This document shows, in pieces, positions 54,327-61,415 of a stretch of 64,000 nucleotides of DNA (positions within the stretch are counted from its first letter, which is position 1; the number at the start of each line of letters is the position of its first letter). The stretch comes from Bacteroidota bacterium. GTDB taxonomy: Bacteria; Bacteroidota; Bacteroidia; B-17B0; Aurantibacillaceae. Below the pieces are notes generated by a model. It saw nothing but the letters and a program-made list of their open reading frames with translations. It had not been told where the DNA came from and made no database searches. The stretch lies in NCBI GenBank assembly GCA_963169355.1, contig CAUJCR010000003.1:26848-90847 (forward strand). The letters are read 5' to 3'. The position numbers and the translations under genes were made by a program.

Positions 54327-54356
54327 AAAAAAGAGGCTAAATGTAGCCTCTTTTTT
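54327..54356 (-). terminator. Strong hairpin terminator, usable in both directions
   Basis: GAGGCTA (54333-54339) and TAGCCTC (54344-54350) with flanking A and T runs form a 13-bp stem with a 4-nt loop. It would end the rplI transcript from the right and the Crp/Fnr unit from the left. Confidence 0.85.
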
Positions 54357-54377
54357 ATTATAGTTTTTACTAAAAAA

Positions 54378-54824
54378 TTATTCAGCAATAACTTCGAAGT
54401 TTACAGTAGCGCTAATCTCTTTGAATAAACGAACTTTAGCAGAATAAGTTCCTAAAGTTTTAATATGTTCTTCGTTTAACTCAATGTTTTTACGTTCTAC
54501 ATCGTAACCAGCTTTTTTCAATGCATCTGCTATTTGAATATTAGTTACTGAACCAAAAATCTTTCCAGATTCACCTGCTTTTGCGCCTACTTTTACCGTA
54601 ACAGTAGAAAGTTTTTCGGCATTAGCAGTAGCCTCTGTACGCATTTTTTGTTCTTTGAATGAACTTTGTTTAATTTCTTCAGCTTGCATTTTTTTGTTGC
54701 TTTCGGTAGCCAACACTGCCATGCGTTGAGGAATTAAAAAGTTACGGCCATAACCGTTTTTTACTTCTACGATATCATTTTTATATCCTAGCCCTTTAAC
54801 GTCTTGTTTTAATATAACTTCCAT
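54378..54824 (-). CDS. rplI: 50S ribosomal protein L9
   Basis: The 148-residue protein has the L9 N-terminal signature MEVILKQDVKGLGYKNDIVEVKNGYGRNFLIP and a C-terminal domain with GKIFGSVTNIQIADALKKAG. It is last in the rpsF-rpsR-rplI operon. It is preceded by an unusually perfect Shine-Dalgarno sequence (54833-54840). Confidence 0.97.
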   Translation of the reverse strand: MEVILKQDVKGLGYKNDIVEVKNGYGRNFLIPQRMAVLATESNKKMQAEEIKQSSFKEQKMRTEATANAEKLSTVTVKVGAKAGESGKIFGSVTNIQIADALKKAGYDVERKNIELNEEHIKTLGTYSAKVRLFKEISATVNFEVIAE

Positions 54825-54832
54825 GTTTATTT

Positions 54833-54840
54833 CCTCCTTT
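54833..54840 (-). promoter_or_regulatory. Consensus Shine-Dalgarno for rplI (AAAGGAGG)
   Basis: On the minus strand AAAGGAGG precedes the rplI ATG by eight bases. The other minus- and plus-strand starts examined here largely lack such a sequence, as expected for Bacteroidota. Confidence 0.75.
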
Positions 54841-54842
54841 TA

Positions 54843-55106
54843 TTATTTTAAACCATCTGCTAAGTAAGGCATTAATGCTATATGACGCGCACGTTTAACA
54901 GCTTGCGATACTTTGCGTTGAAATTTTAATGATGTTCCGGTTAAACGACGTGGTAATAATTTACCTTGCTCGTTTACAAATTTTAATAAAAAGTCAGCAT
55001 CTTTATAATCAATATATTTAATACCTAACTTTTTAAAGCGACAATATTTTTTCTTTTTAGCCTCAACACTAGGAGGGTTTAAAAAGCGTACTTCGTTTTG
55101 TGACAT
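54843..55106 (-). CDS. rpsR: 30S ribosomal protein S18
   Basis: The 87-residue protein carries the S18 core [21 protein letters not shown] and [27 protein letters not shown]. It pairs with S6 on the small-subunit platform. It lies 29 bp after rpsF and 18 bp before rplI. Confidence 0.97.
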   Translation of the reverse strand: MSQNEVRFLNPPSVEAKKKKYCRFKKLGIKYIDYKDADFLLKFVNEQGKLLPRRLTGTSLKFQRKVSQAVKRARHIALMPYLADGLK

Positions 55107-55135
55107 TGTAATTAATCTTTTTTTGGGTTAATAAA

Positions 55136-55504
55136 TTAAGCTTCTGCTTTTTTAGTTTTAGCTGGTTTTGCTTCACCTTGTTTTCCGCGTCTCTTGTCAG
55201 CCCATGCAGCAGCATGTTTATCTAACGACACAGTTAAGAAACGTAAAATACGCTCATCGCGTTTAAACTGAACTTCTAATTCAGTAATTTCAGTTCCTTT
55301 TCCAGTAAAATCAACTAAGTGATAAAAACCAGTTGTTTTCTTTTGAATAGGGTAAGCTAATTTTTTTAAACCCCAGTTTTCTTTGTGATTAATTTTTGCT
55401 CCCAAATCCGTAAGGATTTTTTCAAACTTTTTCGCGGCCTCCTTTGCCTGATCATCAGACAAAACGGGAGTTAAAATGAAGACCGTCTCATAACGTTTTT
55501 CCAT
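55136..55504 (-). CDS. rpsF: 30S ribosomal protein S6
   Basis: The 122-residue protein starts [23 protein letters not shown], has [22 protein letters not shown] and ends with the basic Ala/Lys-rich tail usual in this phylum. First gene of the operon, with a clear -7 box upstream. Confidence 0.97.
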   Translation of the reverse strand: MEKRYETVFILTPVLSDDQAKEAAKKFEKILTDLGAKINHKENWGLKKLAYPIQKKTTGFYHLVDFTGKGTEITELEVQFKRDERILRFLTVSLDKHAAAWADKRRGKQGEAKPAKTKKAEA

Positions 55505-55528
55505 GTTTATAATTTTAAATTAGGGGTG

Positions 55529-55536
55529 CAAATATA
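55529..55536 (-). promoter_or_regulatory. -7 promoter box TATATTTG for rpsF operon
   Basis: A perfect TAnnTTTG match on the minus strand 24 bases before the rpsF ATG. Confidence 0.6.
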
Positions 55537-55610
55537 AGCTAATTATTTGATACTGAAAAGTTTTTATGCGTTTTTTGTATTACAGCTATACTCAAACAGT
55601 TTAAAAGTGT

Positions 55611-55634
55611 AACGTTTTGATAAACAACGTTTTG
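55611..55634. repeat. Short direct repeat AACGTTTTG
   Basis: Copies at 55611-55619 and 55626-55634 (15-bp period) upstream of the rpsF promoter. This could be a protein-binding site; nothing more can be said. Confidence 0.3.
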
Positions 55635-55664
55635 TAAAAATAAATATCCAGTTTTTGATGTTAT

Positions 55665-55690
55665 AATAAAAAACTTTGGTGTTTTTTATT
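55665..55690. repeat. AT-rich hairpin in the rpsF-tRNA gap
   Basis: AATAAAAAAC (55665-55674) and GTTTTTTATT (55681-55690) are perfect complements with a 6-nt loop. It may be a back-up terminator for the tRNA transcript. The rest of the 294-bp gap holds only the rpsF promoter and the short direct repeat. Confidence 0.4.
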
Positions 55691-55774
55691 TTAAAATAAT
55701 GCATTAGGAAGTGGTAGGGAACATTAAAAACACGTCAAAGCATTAACTTTTGAGGAAAATATAGTTAAATAAAA

Positions 55775-55797
55775 AACCCCACCGCTTTAGTGGGGTT
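55775..55797 (-). terminator. Terminator of the tRNA-Phe gene
   Basis: AACCCCAC (55775-55782) and GTGGGGTT (55790-55797) form an 8-bp stem; on the minus strand it is followed by a T-run. Directly downstream of the tRNA 3' end. Confidence 0.85.
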
Positions 55798-55798
55798 G

Positions 55799-55871
<73 letters not shown>

Positions 55872-55898
55872 AGCTTTGGTTTTAACCAAATTGGGTTG

Positions 55899-55906
55899 CA
55901 AATTTA
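55899..55906 (-). promoter_or_regulatory. -7 promoter box TAAATTTG for tRNA-Phe
   Basis: A perfect TAnnTTTG match on the minus strand 28 bases upstream of the tRNA 5' end. Confidence 0.5.
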
Positions 55907-55991
55907 AGATAAATATTGGTAACACAAAAAGTTTTATTAAAAAATCTTAATCCTCATTCTATTTTAAAGCTTTTAAGTATCTTTAACTTCC

Positions 55992-56729
55992 TTGAATTTA
56001 GTTATTGATATTGGCAATACCCGCACCAAGGTGGTTTTATTTGATCAACAAAATGTTCATCAAACCACTTATTTTAATAATTATCAAGAATTGTTACATC
56101 ATCCGTCACTTTTTTTAAAGGCCACACATTGCATCATTGGCAGCGTGGTAAGCCACGCAGATGAACTCTACCAGGTTATTAAAACACACATACCCGCCAC
56201 TATTTGCTTTAATGCAGATACTAAAACACCTCTTACAAACTTATATCAATCGGCTACTACTCTAGGTTCTGATAGGTTAGCGGCATCGGTGGGCGCTTAT
56301 GGATTATATCCTAATGCTAATGTATTAGTAATAGATGCAGGCACTTGTATTAAATATAATTTTACTACTGCCCAAAACCAGTATTTAGGTGGCGCTATAT
56401 CTCCAGGCATTCAAATGAAACTGAAAGCTTTGGCTCAACACACGAGTAAATTACCACTTGTGTCTCCCGATTTTTCATTTCATCAGTTAATAGGAAATAA
56501 TACACAAAACTCCATATTATCAGGCGTTTTAATGGGCAGTGTAGCCGAAATAGACGGCATGATTAATTTATATAAAGCACAATATCCCGATGTTATTTGT
56601 GTTTTAACAGGGGGCGATAGCGAATACTTGGCAAAACAATTAAAAAACCGCATATTTGTCCGCCAAAATTTGGTAGCAAAAGGGCTTAATGATATTTTAA
56701 ATTACACACTTGAACATTCAAAAGGATAA
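55992..56729 (+). CDS. coaX: Type III pantothenate kinase
   Basis: The 245-residue ASKHA-fold kinase catalyses the first step of CoA synthesis. The phosphate-binding start MNLVIDIGNTRTKVVLFDQQ is right at the TTG start codon, and NVLVIDAGTCIKYNF and GGAISPGIQMKLKAL are conserved motifs. It leads an envelope-biogenesis gene run. A TATCTTTA box ends six bases before the TTG. Confidence 0.95.
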   Translation: MNLVIDIGNTRTKVVLFDQQNVHQTTYFNNYQELLHHPSLFLKATHCIIGSVVSHADELYQVIKTHIPATICFNADTKTPLTNLYQSATTLGSDRLAASVGAYGLYPNANVLVIDAGTCIKYNFTTAQNQYLGGAISPGIQMKLKALAQHTSKLPLVSPDFSFHQLIGNNTQNSILSGVLMGSVAEIDGMINLYKAQYPDVICVLTGGDSEYLAKQLKNRIFVRQNLVAKGLNDILNYTLEHSKG

Positions 56730-56730
56730 A

Positions 56731-58179
56731 TTGAGAAAAAGATTTTTAGTATTATGTCTTATTTTAATAAGCATAATTCCCCCGTTTCATGCTCAAATTC
56801 TAACATCAAGTCCTTATTCGCGATATGGTTTTGGTGAGTTAAACTTACCTACTTTTGCTTCATCGGCAGGTTTTGGAGGCTCATTTATTGCTTATCAGCA
56901 AGAAGATAGTATTGCTCCTTTTTTTATAAACGTGGCTAACCCTGCAGGATTAGCGGGCTTACGACTTTCCACATTTGAAGTAGGAGGGCAAGGACAGTTT
57001 ACAACTATAAGCAACCAAACAGCTTCTATAAAAAAGAAGAATGTGAATTTTTCTTATGGCACTATAGGCTTTCCTTTAAAGCGTATTGGCGGAATGGCAT
57101 TTGGCATTATGCCTTACAGCACGGTAGGATATAAAATAAATTCAACCGAAGAAGATGCTAATATAGGCACTATTAATTATGTATTTCAAGGAGATGGTGG
57201 TATTAACAAAGTGTTTTTAGGCACAGGCATAAAGCCTTTTAGAAGACAAGCTTTAAAATTTTACAACTCTGCTTTAGCCGATACTTTAATTAAACACCAA
57301 CAAACTGCTAAATACAAACGCATAAAATTTGGCAAACAATTACTATCGGAGTTATCTATTGGTATTATAGGTAATTATTTATTTGGTACTATTAATAATA
57401 CAACCGATGTTATTTATCCTGGATCCATTACTTATTACAATGCTAAAAGACAACGTGCTACACAAGTAAATGATTTTACATGCAATGGAGGTATTCAAAC
57501 CCATTTTATTATTGACTCGGTAAAATCTAAACAAGGGAAACGTGTATTAAAAGAAAAAATAAAAATAGGGTTTGGAGCATTTGTAAACACACCAATGACA
57601 ATAAACGCCAAACAAAGTACCATTATTTATAATTACTCGTTAGATGGCTTTGGTAACGAAACACCAAAAGATACAGCGCTTAATTCGCAAAATAATGCAG
57701 GTAATATTACATTGCCCATTGAGTTTGGCTTTGGCTTATCAGTTAAAAAAGGAGAACGACTAACAGTATTAGTTGATGCTGCTATGACACAATGGAAAGA
57801 TTTTAAATATTTTAATACACCAAGCACCGATTTTAGAAACACTTATCGTGTGTCGGCGGGATTAAATTATGTGCCTAATAAAATTATTAGAGGTTTTTCT
57901 AATTATCATAAGCGTGTACAATATCGCTTAGGGGTATCTTATTCGGATGGATATTTGGATATTAAAAACACAGCCATTGCTAATGCCTTTGTTTCTGCAG
58001 GACTTGGTTTACCTGTTGGTTTTGGAAGACTTGACGATGAAATAGGGATGGTAAATATTGCTGTACAATATGGCAAAAACGGCACTTTAAGTAATAACCT
58101 TTTAAAAGAAGATTTTATTCGCTTAGTAGTTGGTTTTACATTTAATAAACGCTGGTTCATTAAATATAAATACGATTAA
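56731..58179 (+). CDS. Outer-membrane beta-barrel protein, unknown function
   Basis: From the TTG at 56731, preceded by AAAGGA, this reads MRKRFLVLCLILISIIPPFHAQ, a good signal peptide. The frame is also open seven codons further upstream to a TTG at 56710, inside coaX. The mature protein begins with SSPYSRYGFGELNLPTFASS, and alternating Gly-rich strands to a terminal aromatic strand (FIRLVVGFTFNKRWFIKYKYD) indicate a barrel. This is a conserved neighbour of coaX and lptC in the phylum. It could take part in lipopolysaccharide or lipid transport, which is inference from context only. Confidence 0.75.
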   Translation: MRKRFLVLCLILISIIPPFHAQILTSSPYSRYGFGELNLPTFASSAGFGGSFIAYQQEDSIAPFFINVANPAGLAGLRLSTFEVGGQGQFTTISNQTASIKKKNVNFSYGTIGFPLKRIGGMAFGIMPYSTVGYKINSTEEDANIGTINYVFQGDGGINKVFLGTGIKPFRRQALKFYNSALADTLIKHQQTAKYKRIKFGKQLLSELSIGIIGNYLFGTINNTTDVIYPGSITYYNAKRQRATQVNDFTCNGGIQTHFIIDSVKSKQGKRVLKEKIKIGFGAFVNTPMTINAKQSTIIYNYSLDGFGNETPKDTALNSQNNAGNITLPIEFGFGLSVKKGERLTVLVDAAMTQWKDFKYFNTPSTDFRNTYRVSAGLNYVPNKIIRGFSNYHKRVQYRLGVSYSDGYLDIKNTAIANAFVSAGLGLPVGFGRLDDEIGMVNIAVQYGKNGTLSNNLLKEDFIRLVVGFTFNKRWFIKYKYD

Positions 58180-58748
58180 TGTTTATGAGGCTTGTAAAAC
58201 ATAGTTATCTGTTATGGTTTATAACAGTGGGATTACTTACATGTTCTTGCCAAAATGATAGAAACGAGGTGATGGCAATTGGTAAAAAACCAGTAATGCC
58301 CATGTTGGTAGGTAAAGAGGTAACCATGTTGTATTCAGACTCTACACTACTAAAAATAAAACTCATTACACCTCAAATGCAACAGTATGAGAGAGATGTA
58401 AAAGAGCCTATCACCATTATGCCCAAAGGACTTTATGTTGTGTTTTATGATAACGATGGCAAACAAACCACTACTTTAAAGGCAGATTATGGTGTGCGGT
58501 ACGAATACAGTAAACGCATGGAGGCTAAGTACAATGTGGAGGTTGTAAATGTAAACGGTGAGAAATTAAATACAGAACACCTCATTTGGGATGAACAAAA
58601 AAAGAAAATAATTTCTAATAGTTTTGTAAAAATTACAACCGCTAAAGAAATTATTATGGGAAAAGGCTTAGAGGCTAATCAAGATTTTTCTCAGTATGAA
58701 ATAAAAGAAATTACGGGCTCTATTAAATTAGATGACAGCCAACTTTAA
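58179..58748 (+). CDS. lptC: LPS export ABC transporter periplasmic protein LptC
   Basis: The 189-residue protein has a hydrophobic N-terminus with a lipobox-like CSCQ. The LptC/OstA-type beta-jellyroll follows, with repeated strands such as LKADYGVRYEYSKRMEAKYNVEVVNVNGEKLNTEHLIWDEQ, split here as in the family. It would relay LPS from the LptBFG pump to LptA/LptD. The ATG overlaps the preceding stop region. Confidence 0.85.
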   Translation: MFMRLVKHSYLLWFITVGLLTCSCQNDRNEVMAIGKKPVMPMLVGKEVTMLYSDSTLLKIKLITPQMQQYERDVKEPITIMPKGLYVVFYDNDGKQTTTLKADYGVRYEYSKRMEAKYNVEVVNVNGEKLNTEHLIWDEQKKKIISNSFVKITTAKEIIMGKGLEANQDFSQYEIKEITGSIKLDDSQL

Positions 58749-58758
58749 ACCTAAAATT

Positions 58759-58977
58759 ATGATGCAAAACCGAAAACTTTTTAAAATTCTCGAAATTATT
58801 TGGTTAATTACTGCTTTGGTATGCGCAGGTATTTCAGCCTATTTTTTAATAATTAAAGACAACGATAGTGCTTTATATTTCTTTTTTGTGTTCTTAATAG
58901 CCTGTATTATGTACTTTTTACGAAAATACCAGCGCAGAAACCAAGACCGATTGTTAAATAACGAACCACGAAAATAA
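58759..58977 (+). CDS. Small two-helix membrane protein
   Basis: Starting at ATG 58759 (MMQNRKLFKILE) gives 72 residues. The frame extends to ATG 58732 inside lptC, but the shorter start is more natural. Two hydrophobic helices (IIWLITALVCAGISAYFLI and ALYFFFVFLIACIMYFL) are joined by a short charged turn, with a basic C-terminal tail. No known function; probably co-expressed with lptC. Confidence 0.65.
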   Translation: MMQNRKLFKILEIIWLITALVCAGISAYFLIIKDNDSALYFFFVFLIACIMYFLRKYQRRNQDRLLNNEPRK

Positions 58978-59048
58978 CCCCAAAGATTTTAATACCTCAT
59001 CTGGGTTAAAATATTGATAATTAATTTTTCGATTTTCAGCAATAATTT

Positions 59049-59056
59049 TATATTTG
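59049..59056 (+). promoter_or_regulatory. -7 promoter box TATATTTG for ppiD
   Basis: A perfect TAnnTTTG match 23 bases before the ATG at 59080. Confidence 0.55.
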
Positions 59057-59079
59057 CAGTCCTTAAAATATAAACAAAC

Positions 59080-61239
59080 ATGAGTGTTTTAGAAAAAATT
59101 CGTAGTAAAACAGGTCTTTTAGTTGGATTTGTTGGAGTGGCTTTATTAATTTTTATTTTAGAAAGTTTATTAGGCTCTGGAAGTGCTTTATTTCAAAGCA
59201 ATGATACCATGGTAGGTAAAATAAATGGCGATGTGGTAGATATTCAATCTTTTAGCGCAAAAGTGAATGAACAAATAGCCCAAATTCAAAAATCTAATCC
59301 AAATACAACAGTAGATGAGCGCATGAAAGAACAAATTGCGGATGCTATTTGGAATCAAATGATTAATGACAAAGTGTTAAAAGTACATTATAAAGATTTA
59401 GGGATTACTGTTTCAGACGATGAATTAGCAGACTTAATGCTTATTCACCCACACCAGTACGTTATTCAACAATTAACGGATCAACAAACAGGAAAAATTT
59501 ATGAAGGGTTTGCTCGTCCTGATGGAAGTTTAGATTTAGTAAAACTAAATCAAAGGGTGAGCCAAATGAATGCCGAACAAGAGCAGTTTTGGAAACAATT
59601 AGAAAAATCAATTACCGAGGTTCGTTTAGCTGAAAAATATACAGCGCTTGTAAAAAAAGCAATGTATGCTACTACTGCCGAAGCTAAAGATCAATTTATT
59701 GCACAAAACAAACAAGTAACAGCATCGTTTGTTATTAAGCGTTATAGCGATGTACCAGATTCTACGGTGAAAGTTACAGACGAAGAAATTAATAAATACT
59801 ACAATAATCACCAAAACAGTTATCGTGTTAAAGAAACAACACGTAAAATCGAATACATCTCCTATGATGTTTTACCATCTAAGGCTGATTACGAGAACTT
59901 AGTAAAAGAAGCTCAAACAGTTGCAGAAGAATTTAAAAACAAAACAACCTTAGCAGAAGATTCGGCCTATATCGCCCAAGAAAGTGAAGGCGGCATGATT
60001 AGTATTGCTAATTATGGTAAGAAGAACATGGTTGTTAATGACTCTGCTATTTATACCGCTTCTAAGGGCACTGTATTTGGCCCGTACACCGAAGGAACTT
60101 ACCTTAAAATTTACAAACTCGAAGATGTAAATTCAGTTGCTGATTCGGCTAAAGTTCGTCATATTTTAATTGGGCTTCAAAACCCAAAAACACAACAACA
60201 ACGTACTACCGAACAAGCTAAACGTATTGCAGATAGTTTATTAGTGCTTTTAAAAGCTAAGCAAGTAAATTTTGATACCCTTGTAAAAACAATGTCTGAC
60301 GATATGGGCTCCATAGATAAAGGCGGAGATTATGGTTGGTTTGATGAAACTAAAAGTTTTGTAGAGCCATTTAAAAACGCAGGATTATTGGGAACTTTAG
60401 GCGACATCTCTGTCGTTCCAACACAATTTGGATTCCATATTATCGAAGTAGTAGGTGTTTCTAAAACACGTCATAATTCATATAAAATAGCTCAAATTAC
60501 TAAGCTTATTACACCAAGCGAAGAAACAGCTCAACAATATTATAAATCAGCTAGCGACTTTGCAGGTAAAAATCAAAGCACCGACGCTTTTAACAAAGCG
60601 GTTGATACAGAAAAATTAAACAAACGTATTGCCGATAACATTAAAGAAGGCGACAAAGCTTTACCAGGCTTAGAAGACGCTAAAGAGTTAGTACGTTGGG
60701 CTTACAAAGCTAACAAAGGAGATGTATCTCCAGTATATGAATTTAAAGATCGTTTTGTAGTAGCAACTTTAACAGGTATTAAAGAAAAAGGAATTGCTCC
60801 ACTTGAGGAGGTTATCGAAGATGTTACAATTAAAGCAATCCGTGATAAAAAAGCCGAAACGTTTATAAATGAGTTTAAAACTAAAGCTGGTGCTTCAACT
60901 TCAATTAACGACATTGCCTCAAAAATGGGCTTAACAGTTGAGCAAGCCGATAAGTTAAATTTTGCTTCATTTAATCTACCTGCTGTAGGTCGTGAAGATG
61001 CTTTAATTGGTACAGCTTCATCTATGAAAGCCAATACAACAAGTAAACCTACAAAAGGTGAAAATGGGGTGTTTGTTGTTAGTGTTTCGGCTGTAACCGA
61101 AGCTGTACTACCAAATGAATTTAAAGGTAAACAACAAGAAATTGAAAGAATGGTAGGTGGTAGAGTGGATTATGAAATGTTTGATGCTCTAAAAGCTAAA
61201 GCTAATATAGAGGACCACAGAGGTCGTTTCGATTTCTAA
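59080..61239 (+). CDS. Periplasmic peptidyl-prolyl isomerase, PpiD/SurA-like
   Basis: The 719-residue membrane-anchored chaperone has an N-terminal cytoplasmic stub and one transmembrane helix (LLVGFVGVALLIFILESLL). A SurA_N_3 region (MVGKINGDVVDIQSFSAKVNEQI) and a parvulin domain at about residues 360-470 (KVRHILIGL ... KGGDYGWFDETKSFVEPF ... TQFGFHIIEVVG) follow, with a second, degenerate parvulin-like region behind. It helps folding of outer-membrane and secreted proteins. Own promoter box. Confidence 0.92.
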   Translation: MSVLEKIRSKTGLLVGFVGVALLIFILESLLGSGSALFQSNDTMVGKINGDVVDIQSFSAKVNEQIAQIQKSNPNTTVDERMKEQIADAIWNQMINDKVLKVHYKDLGITVSDDELADLMLIHPHQYVIQQLTDQQTGKIYEGFARPDGSLDLVKLNQRVSQMNAEQEQFWKQLEKSITEVRLAEKYTALVKKAMYATTAEAKDQFIAQNKQVTASFVIKRYSDVPDSTVKVTDEEINKYYNNHQNSYRVKETTRKIEYISYDVLPSKADYENLVKEAQTVAEEFKNKTTLAEDSAYIAQESEGGMISIANYGKKNMVVNDSAIYTASKGTVFGPYTEGTYLKIYKLEDVNSVADSAKVRHILIGLQNPKTQQQRTTEQAKRIADSLLVLLKAKQVNFDTLVKTMSDDMGSIDKGGDYGWFDETKSFVEPFKNAGLLGTLGDISVVPTQFGFHIIEVVGVSKTRHNSYKIAQITKLITPSEETAQQYYKSASDFAGKNQSTDAFNKAVDTEKLNKRIADNIKEGDKALPGLEDAKELVRWAYKANKGDVSPVYEFKDRFVVATLTGIKEKGIAPLEEVIEDVTIKAIRDKKAETFINEFKTKAGASTSINDIASKMGLTVEQADKLNFASFNLPAVGREDALIGTASSMKANTTSKPTKGENGVFVVSVSAVTEAVLPNEFKGKQQEIERMVGGRVDYEMFDALKAKANIEDHRGRFDF

Positions 61240-61261
61240 ACTAGTTAATTATTATACTATT

Positions 61262-61295
61262 AAAAGGCTTGTTCGTTTGAATAAGCCTTTTTTTG
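61262..61295 (+). terminator. Rho-independent terminator after ppiD
   Basis: AAAAGGCTT (61262-61270) pairs with AAGCCTTTT (61283-61291), the stem can extend inward through GTTC/GAAT, and a T-run follows. Confidence 0.88.
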
Positions 61296-61323
61296 TGGGC
61301 AAACCTAAAGCCACATAATATGA

Positions 61324-61345
61324 TTTTTTGACTTAGGTCAAAAAA
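61324..61345. promoter_or_regulatory. Fnr-box-like palindrome upstream of the adhesin gene
   Basis: TTTTTTGAC-TTAG-GTCAAAAAA: perfect 9-bp arms with a 4-base centre, in the TTGAC-N4-GTCAA style of Crp/Fnr-family sites. The centre lies about 41.5 bases before the transcription start predicted from the box at 61363-61370, the classical position for activation. Confidence 0.6.
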
Positions 61346-61362
61346 TTACCTTGTTTTCTTTT

Positions 61363-61370
61363 GTAATTTG
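61363..61370 (+). promoter_or_regulatory. Possible -7 box GTAATTTG for the adhesin gene
   Basis: Seven-of-eight-type match to TAnnTTTG with a TTG at 61351-61353 as candidate -33 element. Weaker than the other boxes listed. Confidence 0.35.
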
Positions 61371-61415
61371 CTCCTATAAATTCTACGAGCTAATAAACTC
61401 ATTAATTGAAATCGT

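Noticed and set aside
58976..59007. AACCCC...TCTGGGTT resembling the ends of the 166-bp element
   Set aside because: Only about nine bases agree and the left end needs insertions; more likely a weak hairpin after the small membrane protein gene.
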